This document shows, in pieces, positions 35,128 to 46,369 of a stretch of 64,000 bases of DNA. The first letter of the stretch is position 1. Each line of letters starts with the position of its first letter. Source of the DNA: Arion vulgaris (lineage: Eukaryota; Mollusca; Gastropoda; Stylommatophora; Arionidae); contig CM036755.1 in the NCBI GenBank assembly GCA_020796225.1, positions 40,849,306-40,913,305 on the forward strand. The letters run 5' to 3'. Below the pieces are notes generated by a model that saw only the letters and a program-made list of their open reading frames with translations, searched no databases and was not told the DNA's origin. The position numbers and the translations under genes were made by a program.

Positions 35128-35350
35128 TACAGCATCATCAAATCAGTCCTGATCAGAACTTTGCAACCTTAACAGTCCTTCTGAATCTCTTCCTCGCTCC
35201 TCCTCTTTCTATTTCTCTCATAGGCCAGATGTCCCGCCTCTACAACCGTAATGCTCAAATCATCAGCTAAATTCTACATTCATCTTCTCCGTGGTCTTCC
35301 TCTTTTCCGTATTGCCGGAATGCCCCCTTTCATAATGGGCTCATTATAGA
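35128..35350 (-). pseudogene. LINE tail, left arm of an inverted pair
   Basis: The minus strand reads CCGGCAATACGGAAAAGAGG then AAGACCACGGAGAAGATG and runs to the GTTGCAAAGTTCTGATCAGG end, the same LINE tail as 26027-26434. It faces the copy at 35371-35725 head to head. Confidence 0.7.
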
Positions 35351-35370
35351 TGGTTCCCAGGCGTCTTGTT

Positions 35371-35725
35371 TTTTATATGTACAAAAAAAAAGAGTCTTTC
35401 GTATATCCTAGACAGAGAAGAGAACAAATAGATATGTCCAGAAAAAACTTAAAATCAAAGAGAATTGGCTGATGCTACAAATAAGAAAGAGACAATTGAG
35501 ATATTTTGGATATAAATTAACACGAAGGGCCGGAGAAGACCATTATGGAAGGAGGAATTTCGGCAAAGAGAAGAAAAGGAAGACCACGACGAAGATGGAT
35601 TCAGTATGTAACTGATGGTTTGAACATGACGGCTGCAGAGGCTGGACATCTGGCCTGAGAGATAGAAATTTCGAAGGACTGTTGGGATGGCAAATTTCTG
35701 TTCAAGACAAGCTATTTGATGAATT
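35371..35725 (+). pseudogene. LINE tail, right arm of an inverted pair
   Basis: Encodes, with frame breaks, RVFRIS-like sequence, ENWLMLQIRKRQLRYF, EKTIMEGGISAKRRKGRPRR and RWIQYVTDGLNMTAAEAGHL, then GACAAGCTATTTGATGA. Its core is the reverse complement of 35128-35350, with a spacer of about 140 bases that belongs only to the right copy. Confidence 0.7.
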
Positions 35726-35769
35726 TCATTCATAAGTTTGAATGTCTGTCACTTCTGACAGCTGGATTA

Positions 35770-36220
35770 TCGATTAAACAAAACAGTCACGGTTGAGCGG
35801 GTTAGCGTAATGTTTATAGCTTGCGTTTGTTGATTCGGACATTCCAAGTTTGTGAGTTCAATCACAACCAACCATAAACTTATGGGCCTTCGGACTCAGG
35901 TAAGAATTAAGGGAAATCAGACTACAACTACACCACGCATTCCAGTATTGTTGTATATAGACGAATTCATTTTAAAATCAACACAAAAGGCCAAATCGTA
36001 GTTATATTATGCAACAAGTTAAGTTTAACAATAAGGAATATCAATATTATGAATATTTTTCACCAATAAGTAACCGTAGAGTCACAGAATTGAGTAAAAG
36101 TGTAAAAAATTGTGCAGTGTTCTGTCAAACATATATAAAATCCATCCCCCTCAACTCAAACTAGGTCAGGGTTTCACCGGTCAGTTATGCGGCGCAATAT
36201 TAGAGTTGGCTGTGGTTCAA
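35770..36220 (+). mobile_element. SINE-like repeat with tRNA-like head
   Basis: GGTTGAGCGGGTTAGCG (A-box-like) and GTGAGTTCAATCAC (B-box-like) are spaced as in a tRNA. The body (CGCATTCCAGTATTGTTG; GCAACAAGTTAAGTTTAA; TCTGTCAAACATATATAAA) matches 47780-47969 and 48246-48320. Confidence 0.55.
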
Positions 36221-36620
36221 CTTTCCAGTCTGCTATTTGCGTCTCTCGAAAGCCCCCTTATAAACTTGTACAGCATTAGTTAGATGGTATTTTCATTATC
36301 ATTACAGCTGATATCAGGCATATTATTATTATCACTTTAGTTATCGCGTGACCGTATTTCTTTAATTGCCCGTGCGCCCTATTTTTATTTGATATCTACG
36401 CCGCAGCTGATACACATCGTATTTGGCACATCAGGTTTTCACATTCCTGATAAATTTAATTGCTGTCAAATGTTTCTTATTTGAGAAGCTTGATGATTTT
36501 CTGCTGACAACTGGATTAATGATAAAGTCAGGATTATCTCAATAGAGATTCGAAAAATGACATCAATAGAACAATCAAGAAAGCGAGTCAAACATTCGAC
36601 ATGCTCAACAAAATGTGGAA
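36221..36620. other. Unassigned spacer
   Basis: AT-rich, no recognised gene or repeat. Confidence 0.3.
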
Positions 36621-36627
36621 AGCTAAA

Positions 36628-36875
36628 GCATTTGTTGCTAAGTGGTTAAGCCCTTTCCCTTGCCAGTCGAAGGTCGTGAGTTCGAATCCGGACCGCGCCG
36701 TTCTGTTCACGGGTGCAGTTTTTCCAGAGACCCCTAGGATTGTTGCAGCAGCTATGGAGTCCGTACTTTGTGCAATACTCTCGGCAGGTGGCGTGCCGTG
36801 TCTGCAGAGATGGACCAAGCCATATGGGGTAAAACCCGGAGCAATGAAGTCAATCCTTCGGCTTAAAAACCCTTA
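36628..36875 (+). mobile_element. tRNA-derived SINE (B box GAGTTCGAATCC)
   Basis: GTTGCTAAGTGGTTAAG (A-box-like) and GTGAGTTCGAATCCGGACC (B box 36678-36689) form a tRNA-like head of about 75 bases. The body (CCCCTAGGATTGTTGCAGCA; TTTGTGCAATACTCTCGGCA; AAGCCATATGGGGTAAAACC) matches the minus copy at 59741-59978 and a fragment at 47450-47503. The 91-codon frame across it is not a gene. Confidence 0.75.
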
Positions 36876-36938
36876 AAAAATGTCATTGTTTCTCTATTCT
36901 TTGGCATTGAATCTTAAAACAAAACTTCAAATAGATAG

Positions 36939-37085
36939 AATCAGTATCATGGGAGTGTTATTATACAGTAGTGAGTGCTGGAATATAGAAGTAGTGTCCT
37001 GGGAGTGTTATTATACAATAGTGAGTGCTGGAATATAGAATCAGTATCATGGGAGTGTTATTATACAGTAGTGAGTGTTGGAAAC
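36939..37085. repeat. 50-bp repeat, 3 copies
   Basis: GGGAGTGTTATTATACAGTA followed by GTGAGTGCTGGAATATAGAA, three times. It resembles the 7760-8990 array. Confidence 0.85.
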
Positions 37086-37087
37086 TG

Positions 37088-40000
37088 ACCCACAATGTTA
37101 GGCTCACACACATAAAACAATGTTAGGCTCACACACAAGACACTGTTAGGCTCACACACAAGACACTGTTAGGCTCACACACAAGACAATGTTAGGCTCA
37201 CACACAAGACAATGTTAGGCTCACACACAAGACACTGTTAGGTTCACACACAAGACAATGTTAGGCTCAACACAAGACAATGTTAGGCTCACACAAGACA
37301 ATGTTAGGCTCACACACAAGACAATGTTAGGCTCACACACATAAAACAATGTTAGGCTCACACACAAGACACTGTTAGGCTCACACACAAGACACTGTTA
37401 GGCTCACACACAAGACAATGTTAGGCTCACACACAAGACACTGTTAGGCTCACACACAAGACAATGTTAGGCTCACACACATAAAACAATGTTAGACTCA
37501 CACATAAAACAATGTTAGACTCACACATAAAACAATGTTAGGCTCCAAAGACAATGTAGCACAACACAAGACAATGTTAGGCTCACACACAAGACATGTT
37601 AGGCTCACACACAAGACACTGTTAGGCTCACACACAAGACAATGTTAGGCTCACACACAAAAGACAATGTTAGGCTCACACACAAGACAATGTTAGGCTC
37701 ACACACAAGACAATGTTAGGCTCACACACAAGACAATGTTAGGCTCACACACAAGACAATGTTAGCTCACACAAAGACAATGTTAGGCTCACACACAAAA
37801 CAATGTTAGGCTCACACACAAGACAATGTTAGGCTCACACACAAGACAATGTTAGGCTCACACACACAAGACAATGTTAGGCTCACACACAAGACACTGT
37901 TAGGCTCACACACAAGACAATGTTAGGCTCACACAAAACAATGTTAGGCTCACACACATAAAACAATGTTAGACTCACACATAAAACAATGTTAGACTCA
38001 CACATAAAACAATGTTAGGCTCACACACAAGACAATGTTAGACTCACACATAAGACAATGTTAGGCTCACACATAAGACAATGTTAGGCTCACACATAAG
38101 ACAATGTTAGGCTCACACATAAGACAATGTTAGACTCACACATAAGACAATGTTAGGCTCACACATAAGACAATGTTAGGCTCACACAAAAGACAATGTT
38201 AGACTCACACACAAGACAATGTTAGACTCACACATAAAACAATGTTAGACTCACACACTAAAACAATGTTAGACTCACACACATAAAACAATGTTAGACT
38301 CACACATAAAACAATGTTAGACTCACACACATAAAACAATGTTAGACTCACACACATAAAACAATGTTAGACTCACACACATAAAACAATGTTAGGACAC
38401 ATACAAAACAATGTTAGACTCACACACACATAAAACAATGTTAGACTCACACACATAAAACAATGTTAGACTCACACACATAAAACAATGTTAGGCTCAC
38501 ACATAAAACAATGTTAGGCTCACACATAAGACAATGTTAGGCTCACACAAGTGACAATGTTAGGCTCACACATAAGACAATGTTAGGCTCACACATAAGA
38601 CAATGTTAGGCTCACACATAAGACAATGTTAGGCTCACACAAAAGACAATGTTAGGCTCACACAAAAGACAATGTTAGACTCACACACATAAAACAATGT
38701 TAGACTCACACATAAAACAATGTTAGACTCACACACATAAAACAATGTTAGGCACACACATAAAACAATGTTAGAGCTCACACATATAAAACAATGTTAG
38801 ACTCACACATAAAACAATGTTAGACTCACACACATAAAACAATGTTAGACTCACACATAAAACAATGTTAGACTCACACATAAAACAATGTTAGGCTCAC
38901 ACATAAGACAATGTTAGGCTCACACATAAGACAATGTTAGGCTCACACATAAAACAATGTTAGGCTCACACATAAGACAATGTTAGGCTCACACATAAGA
39001 CAATGTTAGGCTCACACATAAGACAATGTTAGGCTCACACAAAAGACAATGTTAGACTCACACACACAAGACAATGTTAGACTCACACACAAGACAATGT
39101 TAGACTCACACACATAAAACAATGTTAGGCTCACACATAAAACAATGTTAAGCTCACACACATAAAACAATGTTAGACTCACACACATAAAACAATGTTA
39201 GACTCACACATAAAACAATGTTAGACTCCACATAAAACAATGTTGAGCTCACACACACAAGACAATGTTAGGCTCACACACAAAACAATGTTAGACTCAC
39301 ACATAAAACAATGTTAGGCTCACACACAAGACAATGTTAGACTCACACATAAAACAATGTTAGACTCACACATAAAACAATGTTAGACTCACACATAAGA
39401 CAATGTTAGACTCACACATAAAACAATGTTAGACTCACACACAAGACAATGTTAGACTCACACCATAAGACAATGTTAGACTCACATAAAACAATGTTAG
39501 ACTCACACACATAAAACAATGTTAGACTCACACACATAAAACAATGTTAGACTCACACATAAAACAATGTTAGACTCACACACATAAAACAATGTTAGAC
39601 TCACACACATAAAACAATGTTAGACTCACACATAAAACAATGTTAGACTCACACATAAAACAATGTTAGACTCACACATAAAACAATGTTAGACTCACAC
39701 ATAAAACAATGTTAGACTCACACATAAAACAATGTTAGACTCACACATAAAACAATGTTAGACTCACACACATAAAACAATGTTAGACTCACACATAAAA
39801 CAATGTTAGACTCACACACATAAAACAATGTTAGACTCACACACATAAAACAATGTTAGACTCACACACATAAAACAATGTTAGACTCACATAAAACAAT
39901 GTTAGACTCACACACTAAAGACAATAATTAGACTCACACATAAAACAATGTTAGACTCACACATAAAACAATGTTAGACTCACACATAAAACAATGTTAG

Positions 40001-40615
40001 ACTCACACATAAAACAATGTTAGACTCACACATAAAACAATGTTAGACTCACACATAAAACAATGTTAGACTCACACATAAAACAATGTTAGACTCACAC
40101 ATAAAACAATGTTAGACTCACACACATAAAACAATGTTAGACTCACACATAAAACAATGTTAGACTCACACACATAAAACAATGTTAGACTCACACATAA
40201 AACAATGTTAGACTCACACATAAAACAATGTTAGACTCACACATAAAACAATGTTAGACTCACACATAAAACAATGTTAGACTCACACACATAAAACAAT
40301 GTTAGACTCACACACATAAAACAATGTTAGACTCACACATATAAAACAATGTTAGACTCACACACATAAAACAATGTTAGACTCACACACATAAAACAAT
40401 GTTAGACTCACACATAAAACAATGTTAGACTCACACATAAAACAATGTTAGACTCACACACATAAAACAATGTTAGACTCACACATAAGACAATGTTAGA
40501 CTCACACACATAAAACAATGTTAGACTCACACACATAAAACAATGTTAGACTCACATAAGACAATGTTAGACTCACAAAATAAAACAATGTTAGACTCAC
40601 ACATAAAACAATGTA
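37088..40615. repeat. 21-25-bp minisatellite, about 150 copies, 3.5 kb
   Basis: The unit is ACAATGTTAGGCTCACACAC plus AAG. Variants are ordered along the array: GGCTCACACACAAGAC dominates the left, a CATAAGACAATGTTAGGCTC block the middle (38040-38650 and 38890-39040), and GACTCACACATAAAAC or GACTCACACACATAAAAC the right. CACTGTT occurs only on the left. Confidence 0.97.
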
Positions 40616-40675
40616 TATGACAAATCTAAAATTCTTTCTTTTCTCTATTCCTGTTTTGCCTCCCGGCTTCAAGTT

Positions 40676-41543
40676 GAAAAGAGACATCTGAAGCGTACCT
40701 CATTATGAAAAGAGACATCTGAAGCGTACCTTATTATGAAAAGAGACATCTGAAGCGTACCTCATTATGAAAAGAGACATCTGAAGCGTACCTCATTATG
40801 AAAAGAGACATCTGAAGCGTACCTCATTATGAAAAGAGACATCTGAAGCGTACCTCATTATGAAAAGAGACATCTGAAGCGTACCTCATTATGAAAAGAG
40901 ACATCTGAAGCGTACCTCATTATGAAAAGAGACATCTGAAGCGTACCTCATTATGAAAAGAGACATCTGAAGCGTACCTCATTATGAAAAGAGACATCTG
41001 AAGCGTACCTCATTATGAAAAGAGACATCTGAAGCGTACCTCATTATGAAAAGAGACATCTGAAGCGTACCTCATTATGAAAAGAGACATCTGAAGCGTA
41101 CCTCATTATGAAAAGAGACATCTGAAGCGTACCTCATTATGAAAAGAGACATCTGAAGCGTACCTCATTATGAAAAGAGACATCTGAAGCGTACCTCATT
41201 ATGAAAAGAGACATCTGAAGCGTACCTCATTATGAAAAGAGACATCTGAAGCGTACCTCATTATGAAAAGAGACATCTGAAGCGTACCTCATTATGAAAA
41301 GAGACATCTGAAGCGTACCTCATTATGAAAAGAGACATCTGAAGCGTACCTCATTATGAAAAGAGACATCTGAAGCGTACCTCATTATGAAAAGAGACAT
41401 CTGAAGCGTACCTCATTATGAAAAGAGACATCTGAAGCGTACCTCATTATGAAAAGAGACATCTGAAGCGTACCTCATTATGAAAAGAGACATCTGAAGC
41501 GTACCTCATTATGAAAAGAGACATCTGAAGCGTACCTCCTTAT
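40676..41543. repeat. 31-bp minisatellite, 28 near-identical copies
   Basis: The unit is GAAAAGAGACATCTGAAGCG plus TACCTCATTAT, exactly 31 bases and almost invariant (one unit has CCTTATTAT; the last has CCTCCTTAT). The last unit runs straight into the LINE fragment at 41544-41740, and on the minus strand is its 3' continuation. Confidence 0.98.
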
Positions 41544-41740
41544 GCGCTTTGTACACGGTAGAATTTAGTGCCTCCGATATTCCGTCGTTCCGTCGTTTAC
41601 GTGGTCGTCCTCTGGGTCTGTTGCCTAAAAGTCTACCTCCATAAAATGCAAATTGATCAGACACATGCCTAAAATGACCACTAGACTTCTGAATAAAACT
41701 ACCAATTAAAACTATCGATACTGTCTGTAGTATCACTTGT
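41540..41740 (-). pseudogene. LINE C-terminal fragment that seeds the 31-bp array
   Basis: Minus strand: GGRLLGNRPRGRPRKRRNDG, ISEALNSTVYKAHKEVRFRC, LFS, then stop inside the first array unit. RGRPRKR.NDGI is the usual late motif of LINE ORF2. The final codons (EVRFRCLFS) are the DNA repeated 28 times downstream. Confidence 0.65.
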
Positions 41741-41832
41741 TAGGGCAGTGTAGGACATGTGGGACGAGTGCTTGAAGAATTTAATACCTGCATGGCTAGT
41801 GCAGTCACCGTGAAGTTGTTCAGGTTAGGATT

Positions 41833-41938
41833 TTTTATTTATACCCACAATAGAAAAATATCTTTGGCCTTACCGTATTGAGCACGGGTCTCCTGCATGG
41901 GAGCCACGCTCTAACCTACTCGGCCATACGCTCTTAAT
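41833..41938 (-). mobile_element. tRNA-derived SINE, 'TGGCTCCCATGC' family
   Basis: The minus strand starts GAGCGTATGGCCGAGTAGG and includes GTGGCTCCCATGCAGGAGAC, then CGTGCTCAATACGG (B-box position) and an A-rich 3' end. Same family as 29222-29345. Confidence 0.6.
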
Positions 41939-42062
41939 ATATTCCGAAAACTATTCATTCATACATTCTGGGCTTCTGAATACTTTCTGAAAATATGCCC
42001 TTCAAGATCTGGAGGTCTCCAACCTGGCCCTGTGAGACTAACTTTAAGAAGAAATTGTAGCA

Positions 42063-42256
42063 CATATTAAGGACATCCTGCTGGTAACGTCATTTATGGA
42101 AAGCTAGGACACCTTAAGGACATCCTGCTGGTAACGTCATTTATGGAAGCTAGGACACCTTAAGGACATCCTGCTGGTAACTTCATTTATGGAAAGCTAG
42201 AACACCTTAAGGACATCCTGCTGGTAACTTCATTTATGGAAGCTAGGACACCTTAC
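42063..42256. repeat. 47-bp repeat, 4 copies
   Basis: TTAAGGACATCCTGCTGGTA followed by ACTTCATTTATGGAAGCTAG. A fifth, diverged copy (CTAAGGACATTCTGCTGACA) lies beyond the next LINE at 42999-43030, so that LINE was inserted into the array. Confidence 0.85.
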
Positions 42257-42990
42257 TTTGTGTTACCAGAGTCAAACATGGACATGAGCAAAGCGCAGTC
42301 ACAAAAAATAACTACATGTGAAATGCGATGCTTGCGAAAAGTTACCAACAACACCAGAAAAGACAGAGTCACCAATATCAGCATAAGAAAGAAAGTTGGC
42401 ACAGAACATTGCTTGAATTACATTGAGAAACAAAGAATGAAGTGGTTTGGCCACTTAATAAGAATGTATCCAAACTCCACAGTATACATAGTCTTCTATA
42501 ACAGAACATCAGGGAAGAAGGCGAGAGGAAGACCACGAAAAAGATGGTTAGATGGCATAGTAGAATCCTGTCAAAGAGCAAAAATAACAATCACCCAAGC
42601 CACCAGAACAGCTCAAGAGAAAAACAGAAAACCACGACACTGGGCAACAACCCGGTAGCAGTGTGACGACAAAAGAAGAAAACCACGACACTGGGCAACA
42701 ACCCGGTAGCAGTGTGACGACAAAAGAAGAAAACCACGACACTGGGCAACAACCCGGTAGCAGTGTGACGACAAAAGAAGAAAACCACGACACTGGGCAA
42801 CAACCCGGTAGCAGTGTGACGGCAAAAGAAGAAACCACGACACTGGGCAACAACCCGGTAGCAGTGTGACGACAAAAGAAGAAAACCACGACACTGGGCA
42901 ACAACCCGGTAGCAGTGTGACGGCAAAAGAAGAAAACCACGACACTGGGCAACAACCCGGTAGCAGTGTGACGACAAAAGAAGTAGAAGA
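42257..42990 (+). pseudogene. LINE C-terminal fragment with sevenfold amplified 3' end
   Basis: A continuous 140-codon frame (42236-42658) includes EMRCLRKV, NISIRKKVGTEHCLNYIEKQ, RMKWFGHLIRMYPNSTV, GKKARGRPRKRWLDGIVESC and RKPRHWATTR then stop. After that the 51-base unit (AAAACCACGACACTGGGCAA, CAACCCGGTAGCAGTGTGAC, GACAAAAGAAG) repeats seven times from 42627 to 42982. AGGACACCTTA before (42246-42256) and AGGACACGCTA after (42991-43001) may be the target duplication. Confidence 0.8.
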
Positions 42991-43035
42991 AGGACACGCT
43001 AAGGACATTCTGCTGACAACTTCATTTATGGAAGC

Positions 43036-43425
43036 AAGTCATGTTGTTGTTTAGATTTCTGATCATAAAAAAACTTGACAGCGAAAGAAGATAACAACGA
43101 ACCAAGATGTCACAACCGTAAATGGAAATGCCATATTCACGATCTCGTCTATTCGCATTAAAACTATGTCAAGGTCTCATGATATTGTTTTTATAAACTG
43201 CGTTTTAGATGCAGGAACACGACACACATTGGAAGGTCACACTGAAATGAAAGAATAGAAAACGTCTGTTGATAATCTACTCAACTTCTAGTACTCACTT
43301 GTTCAGTGCGCAACTGGTTGCGTACTGCGTTGCCAGATCAGTTTGACATGACCGAGTTGTTCTTCGTTTAGAATTAGATCCTCGAGACAGTATGACTTAA
43401 CGTATCAATCAACCCTGTGCCAGGC
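43036..43425. other. Unassigned spacer
   Basis: No recognised gene or repeat. Confidence 0.3.
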
Positions 43426-43510
43426 AGTGGCGGATTAAGAAAGGTTTTCAACAGAGGCGGATTGTTATACCAGTGCCCCCATTTCAATACAAAAATACAA
43501 TTTAAAAAAA
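43426..43510 (+). mobile_element. Possible hAT-type end (CAGTGGCGGATTAAG)
   Basis: CAGTGGCGGATTAAGAAAGG at 43426 looks like a hAT left end, but no matching right end or duplication was found. Confidence 0.3.
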
Positions 43511-43589
43511 AAGTTAAATTAAGAATGTATCTAGCTGCATATTAAACGGCAGACCATCTTCTGACTCAGAACGGGACACTGCAGGCTGA

Positions 43590-43980
43590 ACCACCACATT
43601 GTCAGAATGAAACATTCTCAGACTGGACAGTCTGCGTGCCATAATTAAGGCGGTTATTGATGCAGTCGCTCCATCTTTTGCGTGGTTTTCCTCTTGTTCT
43701 GTACTCGTCACACTTTTTCAGTGTGGATCTCTGTGGTAATCGATACCAGGGAATTCTTGTCAAGTGTCCAAACAATTTAATCTGTTGTTCTTTTATGAAT
43801 TGCATGACTGGTTTTACATCCAGTCTTCTGATTTCTTCATTTCTAATTTTGTCTCTTATTATCACACCTGCAGCTCTTCTAAGACACCTCATCTCTGTGG
43901 TTATGATTTTCCACTCATTAGCTGCTGTTATTGTCCATGTTTGACACTGGTAACATAGTGTTGTCCAGACTTATTATCTG
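43590..43980 (-). pseudogene. LINE C-terminal fragment adjoining the 35-bp array
   Basis: Minus strand: CYQCQTWTITAA, EMRCLRRAAGVIIRDKIRNE, EIRRLDVKPVMQFIKEQQIK, LFGHLTRI, RTRGKPRKRWSDCIN. It is a relative of the 'KWFGHLIRM' LINEs. Its first codons (ATGTTACCAGTGTCAAAC on the minus strand) are the sequence repeated in the array to its right. Confidence 0.75.
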
Positions 43981-46336
43981 CTGTTATTGGCCATGTTTGA
44001 CACTGGTAACATAGTGTTGTCCAGACTTATTATCTGCTGTTATTGTCCATGTTTGACACTGGTAACATAGTGTCGTCCAGACTTATTGTCATACCTGCAG
44101 ATCTTCTAAGACACCTCATCTCTGTGGTTATGATTTCCCACTCATTAGCTGCTGTTATTGGCCATGTTTGAGACACTGGTAACATAGTGTTATTGTCCAT
44201 GTTTGAGACACTGGTAACATAGTGTTATTGTCCATGTTTGAGACACTGGTAACATAGTGTTATTGTCCATGTTTGAGACACTGGTAACATAGTGTTATTG
44301 TCCATGTTTGAGACACTGGTAACATAGTGTTATTGTCCATGTTTGAGACACTGGTAACATAGTGTTATTGCCATGTTTGAGACACTGGTAACATAGTGTT
44401 GTCCAGACTTATTATCTGCTATTATTGGCCATGTTTGAGACACTGGTAACATAGTGTTGTCCAGACTTATTATCTGCTATTATTGGCCATGTTTGAGACA
44501 CTGGTAACATAGTGTTGTCCAGACTTATTATCTGCTATTATTGGCCATGTTTGAGACACTGGTAACATAGTATTATTGGCCATGTTTGAGACACTGGTAA
44601 CATAGTGTTATTGTCCATGTTTGAGACACTGGTAACATAGTGTTATTGTCCATGTTTGAGACACTGGTAACATAGTATTATTGTCCATGTTTGAGACACT
44701 GGTAACATAGTGTTATTGTCCATGTTTGAGACACTGGTAACATAGTGTTATTGTCCATGTTTGAGACACTGGTAACATAGTGTTATTGTCCATGTTTGAG
44801 ACACTGGTAACATAGTATTATTGTCCATGTTTGAGACACTGGTAACATAGTGTTATTATCCATGTTTGAGACACTGGTAACATAGTGTTATTGTCCATGT
44901 TTGAGACACTGGTAACATAGTGTTATTGTCCATGTTTGAGACACTGGTAACATAGTATTATTGTCCATGTTTGAGACACTGGTAACATAGTGTTATTATC
45001 CATGTTTGAGACACTGGTAACATAGTGTTATTGTCCATGTTTGAGACACTGGTAACATAGTGTTATTATCCATGTTTGAGACACTGGTAACATAGTATTA
45101 TTGTCCATGTTTGAGACACTGGTAACATAGTGTTATTATCCATGTTTGAGACACTGGTAACATAGTGTTGTCCAGACTTATTATCTGCTATTATTGGCCA
45201 TGTTTGAGACACTGGTAACATAGTGTTGTCCAGACTTATTATCTGCTATTATTGGCCATGTTTGAGACACTGGTAACATAGTATTATTGGCCATGTTTGA
45301 GACACTGGTAACATAGTGTTATTGTCCATGTTTGAGACACTGGTAACATAGTGTTATTATCCATGTTTGAGACACTGGTAACATAGTATTATTGTCCATG
45401 TTTGAGACACTGGTAACATAGTGTTATTATCCATGTTTGAGACACTGGTAACATAGTGTTATTGTCCATGTTTGAGACACTGGTAACATAGTGTTATTGT
45501 CCATGTTTGAGACACTGGTAACATAGTATTATTGTCCATGTTTGAGACACTGGTAACATAGTATTATTATCCATGTTTGAGACACTGGTAACATAGTGTT
45601 ATTGTCCATGTTTGAGACACTGGTAACATAGTGTTATTGTCCATGTTTGAGACACTGGTAACATAGTATTATTGTCCATGTTTGAGACACTGGTAACATA
45701 GTGTTATTATCCATGTTTGAGACACTGGTAACATAGTGTTATTGTCCATGTTTGAGACACTGGTAACATAGTGTTATTGTCCATGTTTGAGACACTGGTA
45801 ACATAGTATTATTGTCCATGTTTGAGACACTGGTAACATAGTGTTATTGGCCATGTTTGAGACACTGGTAACATAGTGTTATTGTCCATGTTTGAGACAC
45901 TGGTAACATAGTATTATTGTCCATGTTTGAGACACTGGTAACATAGTATTATTGTCCATGTTTGAGACACTGGTAACATAGTGTTATTGGCCATGTTTGA
46001 GACACTGGTAACATAGTATTATTGTCCATGTTTGAGACACTGGTAACATAGTGTTATTGGCCATGTTTGAGACACTGGTAACATAGTATTATTGGCCATG
46101 TTTGAGACACTGGTAACATAGTGTTATTGGCCATGTTTGAGACACTGGTAACATAGTGTTATTGTCCATGTTTGAGACACTGGTAACATAGTGTTATTGT
46201 CCATGTTTGAGACACTGGTAACATAGTGTTATTGTCCATGTTTGAGACACTGGTAACATAGTGTTATTGTCCATGTTTGAGACACTGGTAACATAGTGTT
46301 ATTGTCCATGTTTGAGACACTGGTAACATAGTGTTA
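43925..46336. repeat. 35-bp minisatellite, about 65 copies, with longer sub-units
   Basis: The main unit is GTTATTGTCCATGTTTGAGA plus CACTGGTAACATAGT. The first units beside the LINE lack the GA (TTTGACACTGG) and are spaced by GTTGTCCAGACTTATTATCT. That long form returns in blocks at 44393-44560 and 45164-45270, about 771 bases apart, indicating block duplication. Variants GTTATTATCC, TATTATTGTCC and GTTATTGGCC alternate. Confidence 0.97.
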
Positions 46337-46369
46337 ACCATAGAATCGTTATTATAAGATTTGCTTTAG

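Noticed and set aside
36628..36705. Possible functional tRNA gene (A and B boxes); also at 59900-59978, 56690-56758, 51420-51519
   Set aside because: Acceptor stems do not pair convincingly and each head continues into a repeated body, so these are tRNA-derived SINEs.
43426..43510. Complete hAT element
   Set aside because: Only a left-end-like CAGTGGCGGATTAAG was found; no opposite end or target duplication.
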